Assembly (NCBI GenBank): GCA_946807835.1
Contig: OX327683.1
Span: 7,321,001 to 7,385,000, forward strand
Source: Ailanthus altissimus
Taxonomy: Eukaryota > Streptophyta > Magnoliopsida > Sapindales > Simaroubaceae
Reading direction: 5' to 3'
DNA length: 64,000 nt
The notes under the pieces are model-generated. The model saw only the letters and a program-made list of their open reading frames with translations, had not been told where the DNA came from and made no database searches. Both the position numbers and the translations under genes were made by a program. Position 1 is the first letter of the stretch, and each line of letters starts with the position of its first letter. Shown in pieces: positions 21,216 through 32,263 of the stretch.

Positions 21216-24200
21216 CTAACTATCACAATATATACCAATGTTCATATCTTCAGTAGTTATTACCTCCGCGCATAAGCCTTTCAACCACACGGCCTCCTTA
21301 ATAGCTTCTCCAATAGCTACGTACTTCGTTTCTATGGTAGATAATGCAACCATATGTTGTAGAATTGACCTCCAACATACACTATACCCAAACACTGTAA
21401 ATACGTAACCCAATAACAATTTGTTTTTTGTCTAGATCACCTACATAATCTGAGTCTACATATCCTGTTACTATTACACTGTTGTCTTCATCCTTTTTAT
21501 ACATCAATCCATGATTTAACGTCCCCTTAAGATATCTTAATATCCATTCCACTGTAAGTTAGTGATCCTTCCCCGGATTCCCTATGTATTTACTCACTAT
21601 ACTCATAGCCTATGATATGTCTTGTTTAGTGCAAATTATCGCATACATGATGCTCTCCACAGCGCTTGCATACGGTATTTTATTCATTTGCAATTTTTTC
21701 TCTTCAAATGTCGGTAATTGTGCTGCTGAAAGTTTGAAATGCATGGCCAAAGGAGTAGAGACAACTTTTGCATTGGATATACCAAACCTTTCTAAGATCT
21801 TGAGTATATATCGCTGTTGTGACAAGAAGATAACATCCATTATTTTTCTCACAATATCCATACCTAATTTCCTCTTTGCTGCTCTTAAATCATTCATCTC
21901 AAACTCGCTACTTAACTGCTTCTTGAGTTTTGGTATTTCTTCCATGTTTTTACGCACGATCAATATATCAATAATGTATAGAAACAAATACATCATCCCA
22001 CTAATAAAACTCTTAAAGTACACGTATTCGTTATACTTGCTCGTACTAAATCCAAATGTGTGATTGCTTTAACCAATATAATGACTTCTTCATTAAACAA
22101 GCATGATACTTTTTTTGAACTTTACAAACCCTTATGGCGGTGCCATATAAAATGTCTTTTCAAAATTTCTATGCAGAAAAGCTGTCTTTATATCCATCTG
22201 CTCTAGATGTAAATCAAGGTTTGCACACATGGCTAATAGAATTTTAATGGATGTGTGCTTGACAACTGGAGAGACTATCTCATAAAAATCAACTCAATCT
22301 TTCTGAGTAAAACCAGCCTAGCTTTGAATTTTGTTGGTTCTACCCTCGGTAACCTCTCTTTAACCTTATACACCCACTTGCACCCCACTAGCTTCTTTTG
22401 AGATCTCTTCACCAACTTTCAGGTATTATTATTCTTAAGAGAACTAATCTTTTCTTCCATGGCATGTTGTCATTCATTCTAATTTTTATTCTTCATAGCC
22501 ACACTATATGTTCTAGGCTCATCAAATCCAAGAGTTTAAGCAGAGTTAAAGGTGTAATCCATAAAATCTGCTTGTGTATACCTGATTGGCAGGTTAATCA
22601 TTCTCTTTAGCTTGTCTCTAGCTAGCCAGTATACTTCAAGTTCCATATCAAGAGTCTTAGTCATTCTTTGGGTAGACTTGGAGGAACTCACCGATGTTCT
22701 TGGCTTATCTTCAAAGATTCTTTTGTTGAAGTGCTAATTTGGGGGCATGTCAGATCTACACTCAATCTCCATTTCAACCTCTATTGACTTAGGTGCTGAG
22801 TCTTCTTTGGACACATATTATTCTTTTTCATCTTCTTGAGAGGCTTTCAACATTTTCGTCTCATCAAACGTCACGTCACAGCTTATGCTACTTCTTGGTG
22901 GTGTTAACTCTTTACACCACACATTGTATCATTTCACTCATTTAAGATATCCTATGAATACCCTTTTGATAGCTCTAGGTTCCAATTTTCCCTTCTTAAC
23001 ATGAACAAAGGAAGGATAACTGAAAATTCTAAGGTAGTCATATTTAGAAGGGTTGTCAGACCATTTCTCTTCTGGCATCTTGAAGTTTATCGCTAAGGAG
23101 GAACTTTTATTAATAAAATAAGTTGCAGTCACCACAGTTTCTCCCCAGAATGCCTTGGACATATTTTCATTGGTAAGCATTTATTTAACCCTTTTAAGTA
23201 GGGTCTTATTTATTTTCTTAGTTACACCATTTTGCTGCAGTGTTGATTTCACAGTTCTATACCTTACAATCCCATGCTTGGCACAAAACCAATCAAATTC
23301 TTTATTGCAAAACCCGAGACCATTTTTTAGTTCTTAGCCACTTAATCCTTTTGCCAGTCTGATTCTTAACAAGAGCCTTCTAAGTCTTAAACATATCAAA
23401 CACTTGATCTTTACTCTTCAACACACAGACCCATAACTTCTTATAATAGTCATCAATTAAGCTAAGGAAATATCTAGCCCTACCATGAGTAGGTGTGTGA
23501 GCTGGTCCCCAAAGATCCGAATGTATATAGTCAAGAGTCCATTTAGTCTTGTGCTCGTCGGTACTAAACCTCACTATTTGTGCTTTCCCAAGCACACAAT
23601 GCTTACAAAACTTCAATGGCTGGAACCTATCATCACCAAACGCCTTTTGACTAAACAACTCCTTTAGGTTTCTCTCACCTATGTGTGCTAGTCTAAGATG
23701 CCAAAACTTAGTTTTGTATATTCTCATCATCTATAGAAAATAATATAGAACCACTTATAACTTCTTCCTTCGGCATATAAATGCCCTTGTACTTCTCACC
23801 TCTCATTACCACTATAGAATCATTTAATACTTTCAAAACCCCTCTGTCGATCTTGATGGAACACCTATTTTGGTCTAAAGTTACTAGTGAAATCAAGTTC
23901 CTATTGAGGTCAGGAACATACCTAACTTTTGTCAACTCTCTTACTCACCCATCATACAACCTAAGTTTAATACTACAAATTCTCATCATTTAACAAGCAA
24001 TGTCATTACCCATAGACATCTTACCACCACTAATGAGCTGAAAAATTATAAACCAAGACTTGTATGGGAATATGTAAAAAGTACAACCAGAATCAAGAAC
24101 CCAACTGTTCAGTACTATTACCATTAGTAGCGCTTAGAGTCTCTGCACTATCGTTGCTATCATCATAGGCAAACGTATCATTTATTTTTTTTCTTGTCTT

Positions 24201-24951
24201 GTGCTTTCTTCTGTGGACAGTTTCTTATGAAGTGCCACTCTTTCTTGCAACAATAGTACTTCCTAAGAGTCCTAGACTTTGATCTTGGGCTCTTTTCCCT
24301 TCCATCTCTATGTGCGGACCTTCATCTTACAGATAAACTTTCTGCATTGCCCTCAATATGCTTTCTCAATAGCTTTGAGTTTAATGATGATTTTACATCG
24401 CTCATCGTTAAAATCTCTTTGCCGTAGAGTAATACATTAACAAAGCTCTCATAACTCTTAAAAAGTGAACTCAGCAAAATGATTTCCTTATCTTCATCCT
24501 CTATTTTGATGTTGATAGATTCAAAATCAATAATGATCTTGTTGAAGGCATCTATATGATATTTTATCAGCGTTCTCTCTGACATTGACAACTGATACAG
24601 CTTCTTCTTTATATGTAATCTGTTGGCCAACAACTTCTGTATATAAAGAGAGTAAAGCTTCTTCCAAAGACCAATCACCGTTATCTCACCTACTACTTTT
24701 CTCAGTACTTAATCGTTTAATGACGAACGATTATCCTGTGAGCTTTTTCTTGAATGTCCTTTATTTCTACTTCAGGCTTAGATGAATTTGGCATATTCTC
24801 TTCTTCATTAGATGAACTTGTAATCTCATCTAGTACCAAGCCTAGCCGTTGGTTCACCAACAACACCTCAACCTTCATCTTCCATAGATTGAAATCATTT
24901 GTCCCATTAAATTTCTCTATCTTATACTTGAGTGTAGCTATGTTTGCTTAG
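21216..24951 (-). pseudogene. Copia gag-pol polyprotein, Tnt1-like, heavily broken
   Basis: From 24951 down: gag (KFNGTNDFNLWKMKVEVLL; then 24678-24322 with IIDFESINIKIEDEDKEIIL), a zinc knuckle near 24250 whose first Cys is replaced by Tyr, protease with an intact active site (WVLDSGCTF near 24090), the pre-integrase region and integrase core (23935-23380: FWHLRLAHIG, CKHCVLGK, DYIHSDLWGP), integrase C-terminus (23180-22938), reverse transcriptase (22400-21610) and RNase H (21419-21216, ALSTIETKYVAIGEA). The RT catalytic box reads YIID instead of YVDD, so an aspartate is lost. Frames change repeatedly. Confidence 0.85.
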
Positions 24952-24960
24952 AACTTGGTA

Positions 24961-24972
24961 GCTCTGATACCA
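24961..24972 (-). promoter_or_regulatory. Primer binding site, initiator tRNA-Met type
   Basis: The minus strand reads TGGTATCAGAGC exactly, the usual Copia primer site, a few bases inside the 5' LTR. Confidence 0.9.
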
Positions 24973-24980
24973 GTTTATTA

Positions 24981-25632
24981 AAGTGAAAGCAATCAAACAA
25001 GTAATAAACCCGAAGTATATATTGTAGCAATCAAGAAATTAAGAAAGTTAGAGAAAGAAAGTAGAAGAACAACTCACAGAATTTATGTGATTCAGCAATT
25101 TGCCTACGTCCACGGTGGATCACGATCACACTCTCTTATTATTGAATCACAAAGTACTCTCAAAGAGCTCACAAAGAACTTACTCTATCTTGTAAACTAG
25201 AGATTTCTCTCATAAAGAATTACAAAGATTATTTTGATCACTAAGATATCACAAAAATTACTTACATATGTTTACAAGCCAATGAAGGCCTTTATATAGG
25301 TTTTATGATGACCTAAGTTAACCTTAAATATATGGAATCGTTTTAGGGAGACTTGGAATAATTAGGAGACAAAAAAAAAAAAAAAAAAACGAAAAACCTA
25401 TTTTCCACACCAGCATCGCGATGCTCGACGAAATCACACCTAGTGTCGCGGCACTGTAGTCTCGGCTTCGGAGTGCTGGGGTGCTGAATCCTAGCATTGC
25501 GGTGCCCAACCTTGAGCAGTCGCATCTTCTTCAATCACCTCTTTTCGTGCTTGTCTTGTTTCCTTGCGCATTTAATGCACTTGGCTTGTTCTCTAAATCA
25601 TATTACAATAATTTTTAATCAATTTTTCTACG
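24981..25632 (-). repeat. 5' LTR of the Copia element at 20-25 kb
   Basis: It pairs with 20321-20932. Minus-strand order: a GC-rich module at about 25520-25410, then about 110 bp later a TATA box (CTATATAAA near 25299-25291), then the leader. Small open frames over the module (25324-25534) are not supported as genes. Confidence 0.8.
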
Positions 25633-27128
25633 ATTTACATGTGTCTGAACATAAATGATCATCTAAAATTAAGAAGAATATCAATAATCACTTCACTAGA
25701 AAACAGAAGTATTTAGTACATGCAAAATGCATTCCAAGTCCAAACATGAGAAGCACTTTTCAAACATTTGATGTTTTGGAAAACGCTTTGCTTTCTATTA
25801 ATTCCAACTTCCAAGCCTTAGTGCCTTTCACGTTATAACCATACGGAATCTATATTTATTGAAGCTGCTAATTTCTACAGAGTATATATATACTATGAAA
25901 ACATACCCACTCGCCATACCTAAATATGCAACAAAAATATTACAAATATTATTGTCAAACATGTCATCCTTCAGAGCCTATGGCAAGGTCAACGAAGCCG
26001 ATCAGACGAGGCTCGAGGCTCGCCGGAAAACGAGACGAAGAATTGCCATCATTGGCCTGTCTTCCATTGTTCTTGTTGCTGTTATAGTTGGAGCTGTCGT
26101 GGGAACAACCCGCAATAATAAATCTGATGATGGAGGTTCCAAAAATGGCGAGGGACGTCCTATTTCTACAACAATTAAAGCTGTATGCGACGTCACAGAG
26201 TACAAGACAACTTGTTATGATAGTCCGAGTAACGCGGCTAATTATTCCAGCCAAATGCAGCCAGAAGATTTGTTCAAGTTGGCGATCAAAGTGGGAGCGA
26301 ATGAGCTTCTAAAAGTGTCCATAAAATTCTCTCAAAACGGGACTATTTTCCACGGGATAACTAATAACATGACTGTTTCAGCTTTGCAAAATTGTGGCGA
26401 GCTTTTGGATTTGGCGTTGGATTACTTGGAAAGCTCGTTATCTTTAGGTGATTCATTGCTTGAATCTATTGATGATCTCAAGACGTGGCTGAGTTTAGCT
26501 GGAACTTATCAACAGACATGCATTGATGGCTTGGAAGGTAGCTAACTCTGTTAAGCTCAGGCGATTGATGGGTCATACTCCGGCAGATGATAACGTGCCG
26601 GATTGACTGCGACCGGAAGATCGGAAGCTGCTTCAAAATCCGAATGATTTGAAGAAGAAAGCAGATGCTATTGTGGCAAAAGATGGCTCTAGCAAATATA
26701 AGAGTATCACTGCTGCACTCAAGGCTGTGCCAGAGAAAAGCAAGAAGAGGTTTATCATCTATGTGAAGAAAGGGGTTTATGTCGAAAATGTTTGGGTTGA
26801 GAAGAAGATGTGGAATGTCATGATGATTGGTGACGGAATGAATGCAACGGTCGTTTCTGGTAGCCTCAACTTCGTGGACGGGACTCCTACTTTTTCTACT
26901 GCAACTTTTGGTAAGTTCCCATAATCATCTATTCTATTGAAATTAATTGAACATAATTAACCCGGATCGTCCCAATCACATCACTATATGATAATCTAAT
27001 CAGCATATATACATTCACGATAGTTTTGAATCTAGTAACAAATGTACCCACAATATTGAATTGAATTGTAGCATGGCTAATTTATAAGCATATGCTAGAT
27101 ATAGGCAAAAAAATTCATTTATTTGTTA

Positions 27129-28028
27129 TGTTGCGGATATTAAACCATGCACTTGACATCTCTATGGTATCAACTAAGTCACAGCTTTGATATCATTTGA
27201 TTCTATGCACAGTGAAAATCAGAATTTACAATATAAATAAGAACACATAAGATCAACACACCAATAAAAATAAAAAAAACAAACTAATCAATAAGATACA
27301 AGATATATGTAGTTCAACCCAAAATTGTTTATATATACGGAGGATCCATGATCCATCTTATTATTATTAATATAAATCACTAAATATCTTCTTACATCAT
27401 CAATGATCCAATAATACTCAAAGTACCTCCCATAGACCACCCTAGTATCTCTCATAGAGAACTATAAGTATCTATCATTAATCACTATGACTTTTTCAAT
27501 ATCTCTTAGTATCTTCTCATAAGAGATTTCTATAAAGAATATAAGAATAGCCTGAGCATCTAAACCAAAAGGATCTAAAATATTTCTTTTGTTCACTCCA
27601 TAATCAAAAGAAAACACTTTCAAAAGGTTACACTCTAGTACCTAGCTCATCTATTATCTCTTATGCTTTACATCTTGAAATTTTAGATACTTAATTTTCT
27701 CTTGTGTTTAGAAGGGTTTATATAGTGAATAAAATACTCATAGAAACCCTAAACTTAATTGGAATAAGAGTCATTACTTGTAGAAGTCCTAATCCTACTT
27801 AAAGAAGTTAATTGAATCAAAACAGGAAATACTCAAAGTTGTTGCGTAAACAGTATCCCGCTGTGTGCAAACAGTGCTCACCATGACACAGTGTCGCCGC
27901 ATGAACAATACCTATTCTTTTGGCTTTTTGTTGCTCCTCCCTTCTACACTCAATACATATTTGACTTTATAATAATTTCAGTATTCTTCACAGCCCATAC
28001 AAAATTATTAAAACACCAATTTTCAACA
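27129..28028 (-). repeat. Solo LTR, family Y, copy 2, in the pseudogene intron
   Basis: A 900-bp block whose reverse complement aligns with 17752-18780. It runs TGTTG...CAACA and is flanked by a perfect 5-bp target duplication TGTTA (27124-27128 and 28029-28033). A TATA-like box lies near 27727-27717 on its sense strand, with a weaker version of the GC-rich module upstream (27905-27840). It lies antisense to the pectinesterase, and accounts for two thirds of the 1,367-bp intron. Confidence 0.9.
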
Positions 28029-28075
28029 TGTTATATATTTAATTTTGCTAATAACTACTAACTAATGACCAACTA

Positions 28076-28200
28076 CCCTGAGGGCATGGCTTGGTGGCTG
28101 GGCTTATGTTTTCTATGTCAAGCCACTAAAATTCGATCCTTGAAAGTAAGGGATTAAACCCTTTGTGCTTGGCACCCCTTTACCTTATAAAAAAAAAAAA
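28076..28200 (+). mobile_element. SINE (tRNA-derived) in the pseudogene intron
   Basis: A short element ends in a run of A and is flanked by a perfect 15-bp direct repeat ACTAATGACCAACTA (28061-28075 and 28200-28214), the length expected for LINE-mediated insertion. An A-box-like TGGCTTGGTGG (28087-28097) and a B-box-like AATTCGATCC (28130-28139) fit a pol III internal promoter. It follows solo LTR Y2 by about 50 bp in the same intron. Confidence 0.85.
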
Positions 28201-28952
28201 CTAATGACCAACTAGTATTTGCTGAACACAAACTTATAAACATTAGCTAATCATAATAATTATACTTTTACTTGCAGCTGTATTTGGTCAAGGCTTTATT
28301 GCTAGAGATATGGGATTCCGCAACACAGCCGGAGCGATCAAGCACCAAGCAGTAGCTCTAATGTCAACCGCCGAACATTCAGTATTTTACCGATGCAAAA
28401 TTGATGGTTTCCAGGACACCCTCTACGCCCATTAAATCGCCAATTCTACCGCGAATGCGACAGTTATGGCACAGATGATTTCATATTCGGAAACTCAGCC
28501 GTCGTCTTCCAAAATTGCAACATATTGCCGAAGTGGCCGATGCCCGGCCAGCCAAACACCATAACAGCATTAAGAAAGAAAGATCCTAATATAAACACAG
28601 GCATTTCAATTCAGAATTGCACCATTTTCCGTACGGAGACTTGAGTGGCGTCAACACTTATCTCGGACGGCCTTGGAAGAATTACTCAACGACCATTTAC
28701 ACGCACTCGATGATGGGGAGCTTCATTCACCCGAGTGGATGGTTGCCTTGGGTTGGAAATTCAGCACCAGACACCATTTTTTACGCTGAGTTTGAGAATT
28801 ATGGGTCGGGATCGTCGAAGAAAAATAGAGTGAAATGGAAGGGATTAAGAAAAATTAGCATTAAATAGGCTGGTAAGTTTACAGTGAAGTCATTTCTTTA
28901 AGGCGAAAAGTGGTTTTCGGATGCTGGCGTTAACTACAAACCTGGTGTCTGA

Positions 28953-29715
28953 ATCTGATCACCGATCACCATACGTTGATTGATGAGGGTTTTGTTTCCA
29001 GATATTTCTGGTTTTGGTTTGTTTTCCTTTTTAATTTTAATTCCATTTTGAGAGAAAATATGTTTTTGTTTTACTTCTAATGAAGGCGAAAAATTGTTTT
29101 GTTTTTACTTCTAACAAAGTGACACACAGATCATTGATTGGATTTGATAACTTAGAACAAGATTTCTATTGCCAAAAGGATTATTTTTTATACATATAAA
29201 GGAAGGATTTGAACTTGAGAAATAAAGGTAAATGTACAGTAAATTCTTTATTATTGAACTATTAACACAAATACTACAGAATTTTTTTCATGAGCCATGG
29301 CTCTTCTCAAAATGCTAAACTAAAATCTTCATAAGAGCTGCATTGCATCTCTAGTGAAAGTGATTTAAATATTTTCCTACTTTGATAGCCTTGGGAAGGA
29401 TTAATTTAAGCCGAAGTTTTTGGGTGTATGATCCAAAATTGGAACACTATTTCACTTCTGTGTATATTACTTGGGAGGAATTTAGTTTACATTTATAAAA
29501 GATTAAAATAAAATATTAAGAATTGCTCTGAAGCAATCTCATCGTTGAGCCGATTGATTTGGATTATAACCCAAACAAATCTAGTTAGTCCACAAATTAT
29601 TATACTAAAAAAAAAACTTTCCAAACTTACTATTAATCGTGACTTCATTAACTTTGCCTTCAACACATAACCCATGCAAAATTAAAGCTTTGGTGCAGAG
29701 TTTTAATACAAGCCT
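28953..29715. other. 3' flank of the pseudogene, no gene seen
   Basis: AT-rich DNA with no convincing reading frame. The left 150 bp probably contains the former 3' UTR of the pectinesterase pseudogene. Confidence 0.5.
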
Positions 29716-31391
29716 TTTTCTTTTGAAAGGGAATAAAATCCATTGAATTAGTTCACAATTTGAGGAATATCTTCTACAACCAAAGCGTATATGACTCTTG
29801 GAATATCATTATACTAAATGACATTTGATTCTATACTTAAAGCATGCTTTGCAAGGTCATGCACAACTCTATTTGCTTCTCTAGGAGAATACATAAATTT
29901 GAAAGATAACACTCCAAACAATCAAATATATCTTGAGTAATAATACCAAATTCTGAAACCGCCACTTGTTTTGATTGGAAATCATTGATAACTGATGCGG
30001 CGTCTGTTTCAATCTTTACAGAAGTGCATCCATGATGCTGAATTACTGCTAAACCACATCGGATTGCTAGAGCTTCAGCGATGGGGACGGAATAAAAGGC
30101 TATCCATTGTTTTGCACCAGTAAGAATATTGTACCTTCATGGTTTCGCACACACGAAACCGAAGCCTTTGCACTGCCTTCCCTTGTTGAGAGCTGCATCC
30201 CAATTAATTTTCACTGTCGCAGCATGAACAGGCTGCCATTTTACCGACTGGTCAATGATGATAGCCTGCTGGCGCTCTTGGATAGCATGATAATCTTCCA
30301 AGAAATCCCTCACCCAAGACACAATTGAATCATACAACTTATGCACCTTGCCATGCATGTTCAAGTTTCTCAAAACTAAACCCGCAAATGACAGTGCAAA
30401 GGAGATCTAATTGCTTGTCAACTATAATATACATGCAAGAAATAAACAAATCTCGAATAGATGTGAGATGTGAACAACTAATCGAATTTATGAAATGACA
30501 AGATTTTCTTACAGGCTTGAGGATCTTATATAACCATAAAGTATAAATGGAGTTCTCAGAGCCATACCACAATGAAAACACATCTCATCGACCGGCACAT
30601 GATAGTGTTTCAGGTTCATATTTGTCGGAATATAATCATGAGAGGCTCGCCAGATAAACATTTTAACCTTTGGTGGAATCTGGAGCTTCCAAAAACATTG
30701 CCACCACTTTAGCTTTTGATTTTTCAGAACAGCTGACTTCACCTTGGAGTTACATAGCAAGCCAATAACCACTCCTGACTGAATATTGTCCATACTTGTC
30801 ATAATGCCACTTCAATTTATCAGATTTGCTTACACCTTGGTTGGGAAGAGGAAAATTGAAGATGGCTTGCGATTTCTCCTTTGCAAAAGAGTTGCAGATT
30901 AAATCTCTTCTCTAATCCCTGAGTTAGATAGACTCTGTACTATCAGCCCTTATCTGCCACCTTAACCCTTGTTAAAAAAGGTCATGCGCCCATAATATGC
31001 TTTTCCAAATGTACGAACCTGAAGCTTTTGGTTTAGCCTGCAAAAAGAAAATTTTGAAAAATAAAACCCGTTTAAAACTCGGGCTATAAGTGAGTTTGGA
31101 TGGTTAATGATTCACCACCCTTATTTAGCAAGCATGGCCTTATTGAACATCAATAAATTTCTGAAACCCAATCTTCCATCTTTCTTGTTTTGGCATAGAA
31201 CATCCATGAACACTAATGAATTTTTCTTCTCTCTTCAATGTCCCCACCAGAATCTTGCACAAACCCCATGCAAGTCACGAATTAAAGACACAAGGAGAGG
31301 AAGAGGTTTATGGAATATGCTGTAATGGCCCGAATGACTGACTTTAGTAGCACCTCACGGCCAGCAACAGAAAATAAGTTGATTTTCTATC
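29716..31391 (-). mobile_element. L1-type LINE (copy 1), 3' segment: end of RT, zinc-binding domain, RNase H
   Basis: Minus-strand reading gives the end of ORF2. It starts with FSVAGREVLLKSVIRAI (about 31375-31320) and KMEDWVSE, which correspond to the RT connection region. Next is the RVT zinc-binding domain at 30802-30509 (LKWWQCFWKLQIPPKVKMFI, then CFHCG). Then an RNase H domain runs from 30240 to about 29900 (VKINWDAALN, AIRCGLAVIQHHGCTSVKIE). The 3' end is an A-rich tail near 29716. Stops and shifts are present. The rest of the same element lies at 39209-40323 and 42484-42640; the MULE at 31401 and solo LTR X2 separate the pieces. Confidence 0.8.
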
Positions 31392-31400
31392 TTTTAGTTT

Positions 31401-31475
31401 AGAAAAATTCGCCGAGTTGACCTATTAAAATATTGTATAAGTTATTTTGATCGAATCAAAATAATTTATACAATC
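31401..31475 (+). repeat. Left terminal inverted repeat of the MULE
   Basis: It pairs with 39125-39199 in inverted orientation at roughly 70 percent identity with short gaps. Inside it, 31432-31474 forms a near-perfect palindrome: 20-bp arms with one mismatched pair around CGA. Confidence 0.85.
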
Positions 31476-32263
31476 ATAATCAATTATATTTTATTTTTAT
31501 TTTAACTTTATACTAAATAAAATAAAAAAACAATTTTTTTTTTTTACTTTTCATTATTGACACTTTTTCTCTCTCCCTCTCTCCCTCTCTCACGGTCTCA
31601 CTCTTACGGTTTCTTACAATTGACGATTAACTCTCTCACTCTCGCGGTTAACTCTCCCCTCTCACACGGCTAACACTCAATAATTTTTTAATGGGAGAAA
31701 ATTAGTAAGTGTATTTTATAAATTTAATTTTTTATAATTTTTGTGCATTATAATTTATATTAATTAGAAATGTGTAGATGCAGAGGTAGTATAAGTTAAA
31801 AATGTGTGTAAATTGAGAACTTGGTCGGAAATAGTGGAATTCGACTTTTTTTTTTTGTTAGACGCGGTGGCATGTACGTCTACTCGCCTGCCACCCACAG
31901 CGTGTAGACGCATGCGTCGGCGCGTCTGACCAAAAAAAAGCCGAAAAAATTTAAATTTTAAATTTTTTTAATTAATTTATGTTGTTTATGTTTATGTATA
32001 ATTAGTTAATTTAATAATTTAAATTATTTAATTATTATGTAAATAATTTGTTTTTCTAGGTTGTTAGTTGTAATTAAATTAAATTAAATTTTAATTTAAT
32101 TGTTATATGTTATGTTGATTATTGTTTTGTGAATAGTAATAATTTTTAATTTTTTCAGGAAAGAGAATGTCACAAAAGAATACGTAATTGCCGAAAAATA
32201 TTTCTACTGAGCGAACGTACATCCTTCTCAAAGTTATGGGTTATACGAAATATAAAAAATAAA

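Larger units (their letters stand above)
20321..25632 (-). mobile_element. Degenerate Copia element, Tnt1-like, with both LTRs
   Basis: Two related LTRs (20321-20932 and 24981-25632) flank a minus-strand gag-pol. The primer site next to the right LTR is complementary to initiator tRNA-Met. Flanks ATTTA at 20316-20320 and 25633-25637 match, if the LTR ends are placed at CG instead of the usual TG/CA. Copia order gag-PR-INT-RT-RH is kept. Stops and frameshifts run throughout, so it cannot move by itself. It ends about 330 bp upstream of the pectinesterase pseudogene. A third LTR of the family lies at 62941. Confidence 0.85.
25961..28952 (+). pseudogene. Type-I pectinesterase (pectin methylesterase) pseudogene
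   Basis: Exon 1 is 25961-26910 and exon 2 is 28278-28952; the intron has GT (26911) and AG (28277) and splits an Ala codon in phase 1, the same position as intron 2 of the intact gene at 56242-56369. The product would start MSSFRAYGKVNEADQ with a basic stretch and a single membrane anchor, then the inhibitor-like pro-domain with its cysteines (AVCDVTEYKTTC, LQNCGELL, QQTCIDG), then the catalytic domain ([35 protein letters not shown]). Lesions: a deletion with frameshift after QQTCIDGLE (stop at 26543-26545), TGA for a conserved Trp at 26604-26606, a one-base deletion making TAA at 28433-28435, a frameshift near 28620-28640, TAG at 28866-28868 and a further TAA before the final stop. It cannot make enzyme. 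Confidence 0.9.

Noticed and set aside
25859..25960. Extended N-terminus for the pectinesterase pseudogene
   Set aside because: The upstream codons lack an ATG start at 25859 (TTG) and match nothing; the family N-terminus begins at the ATG at 25961.
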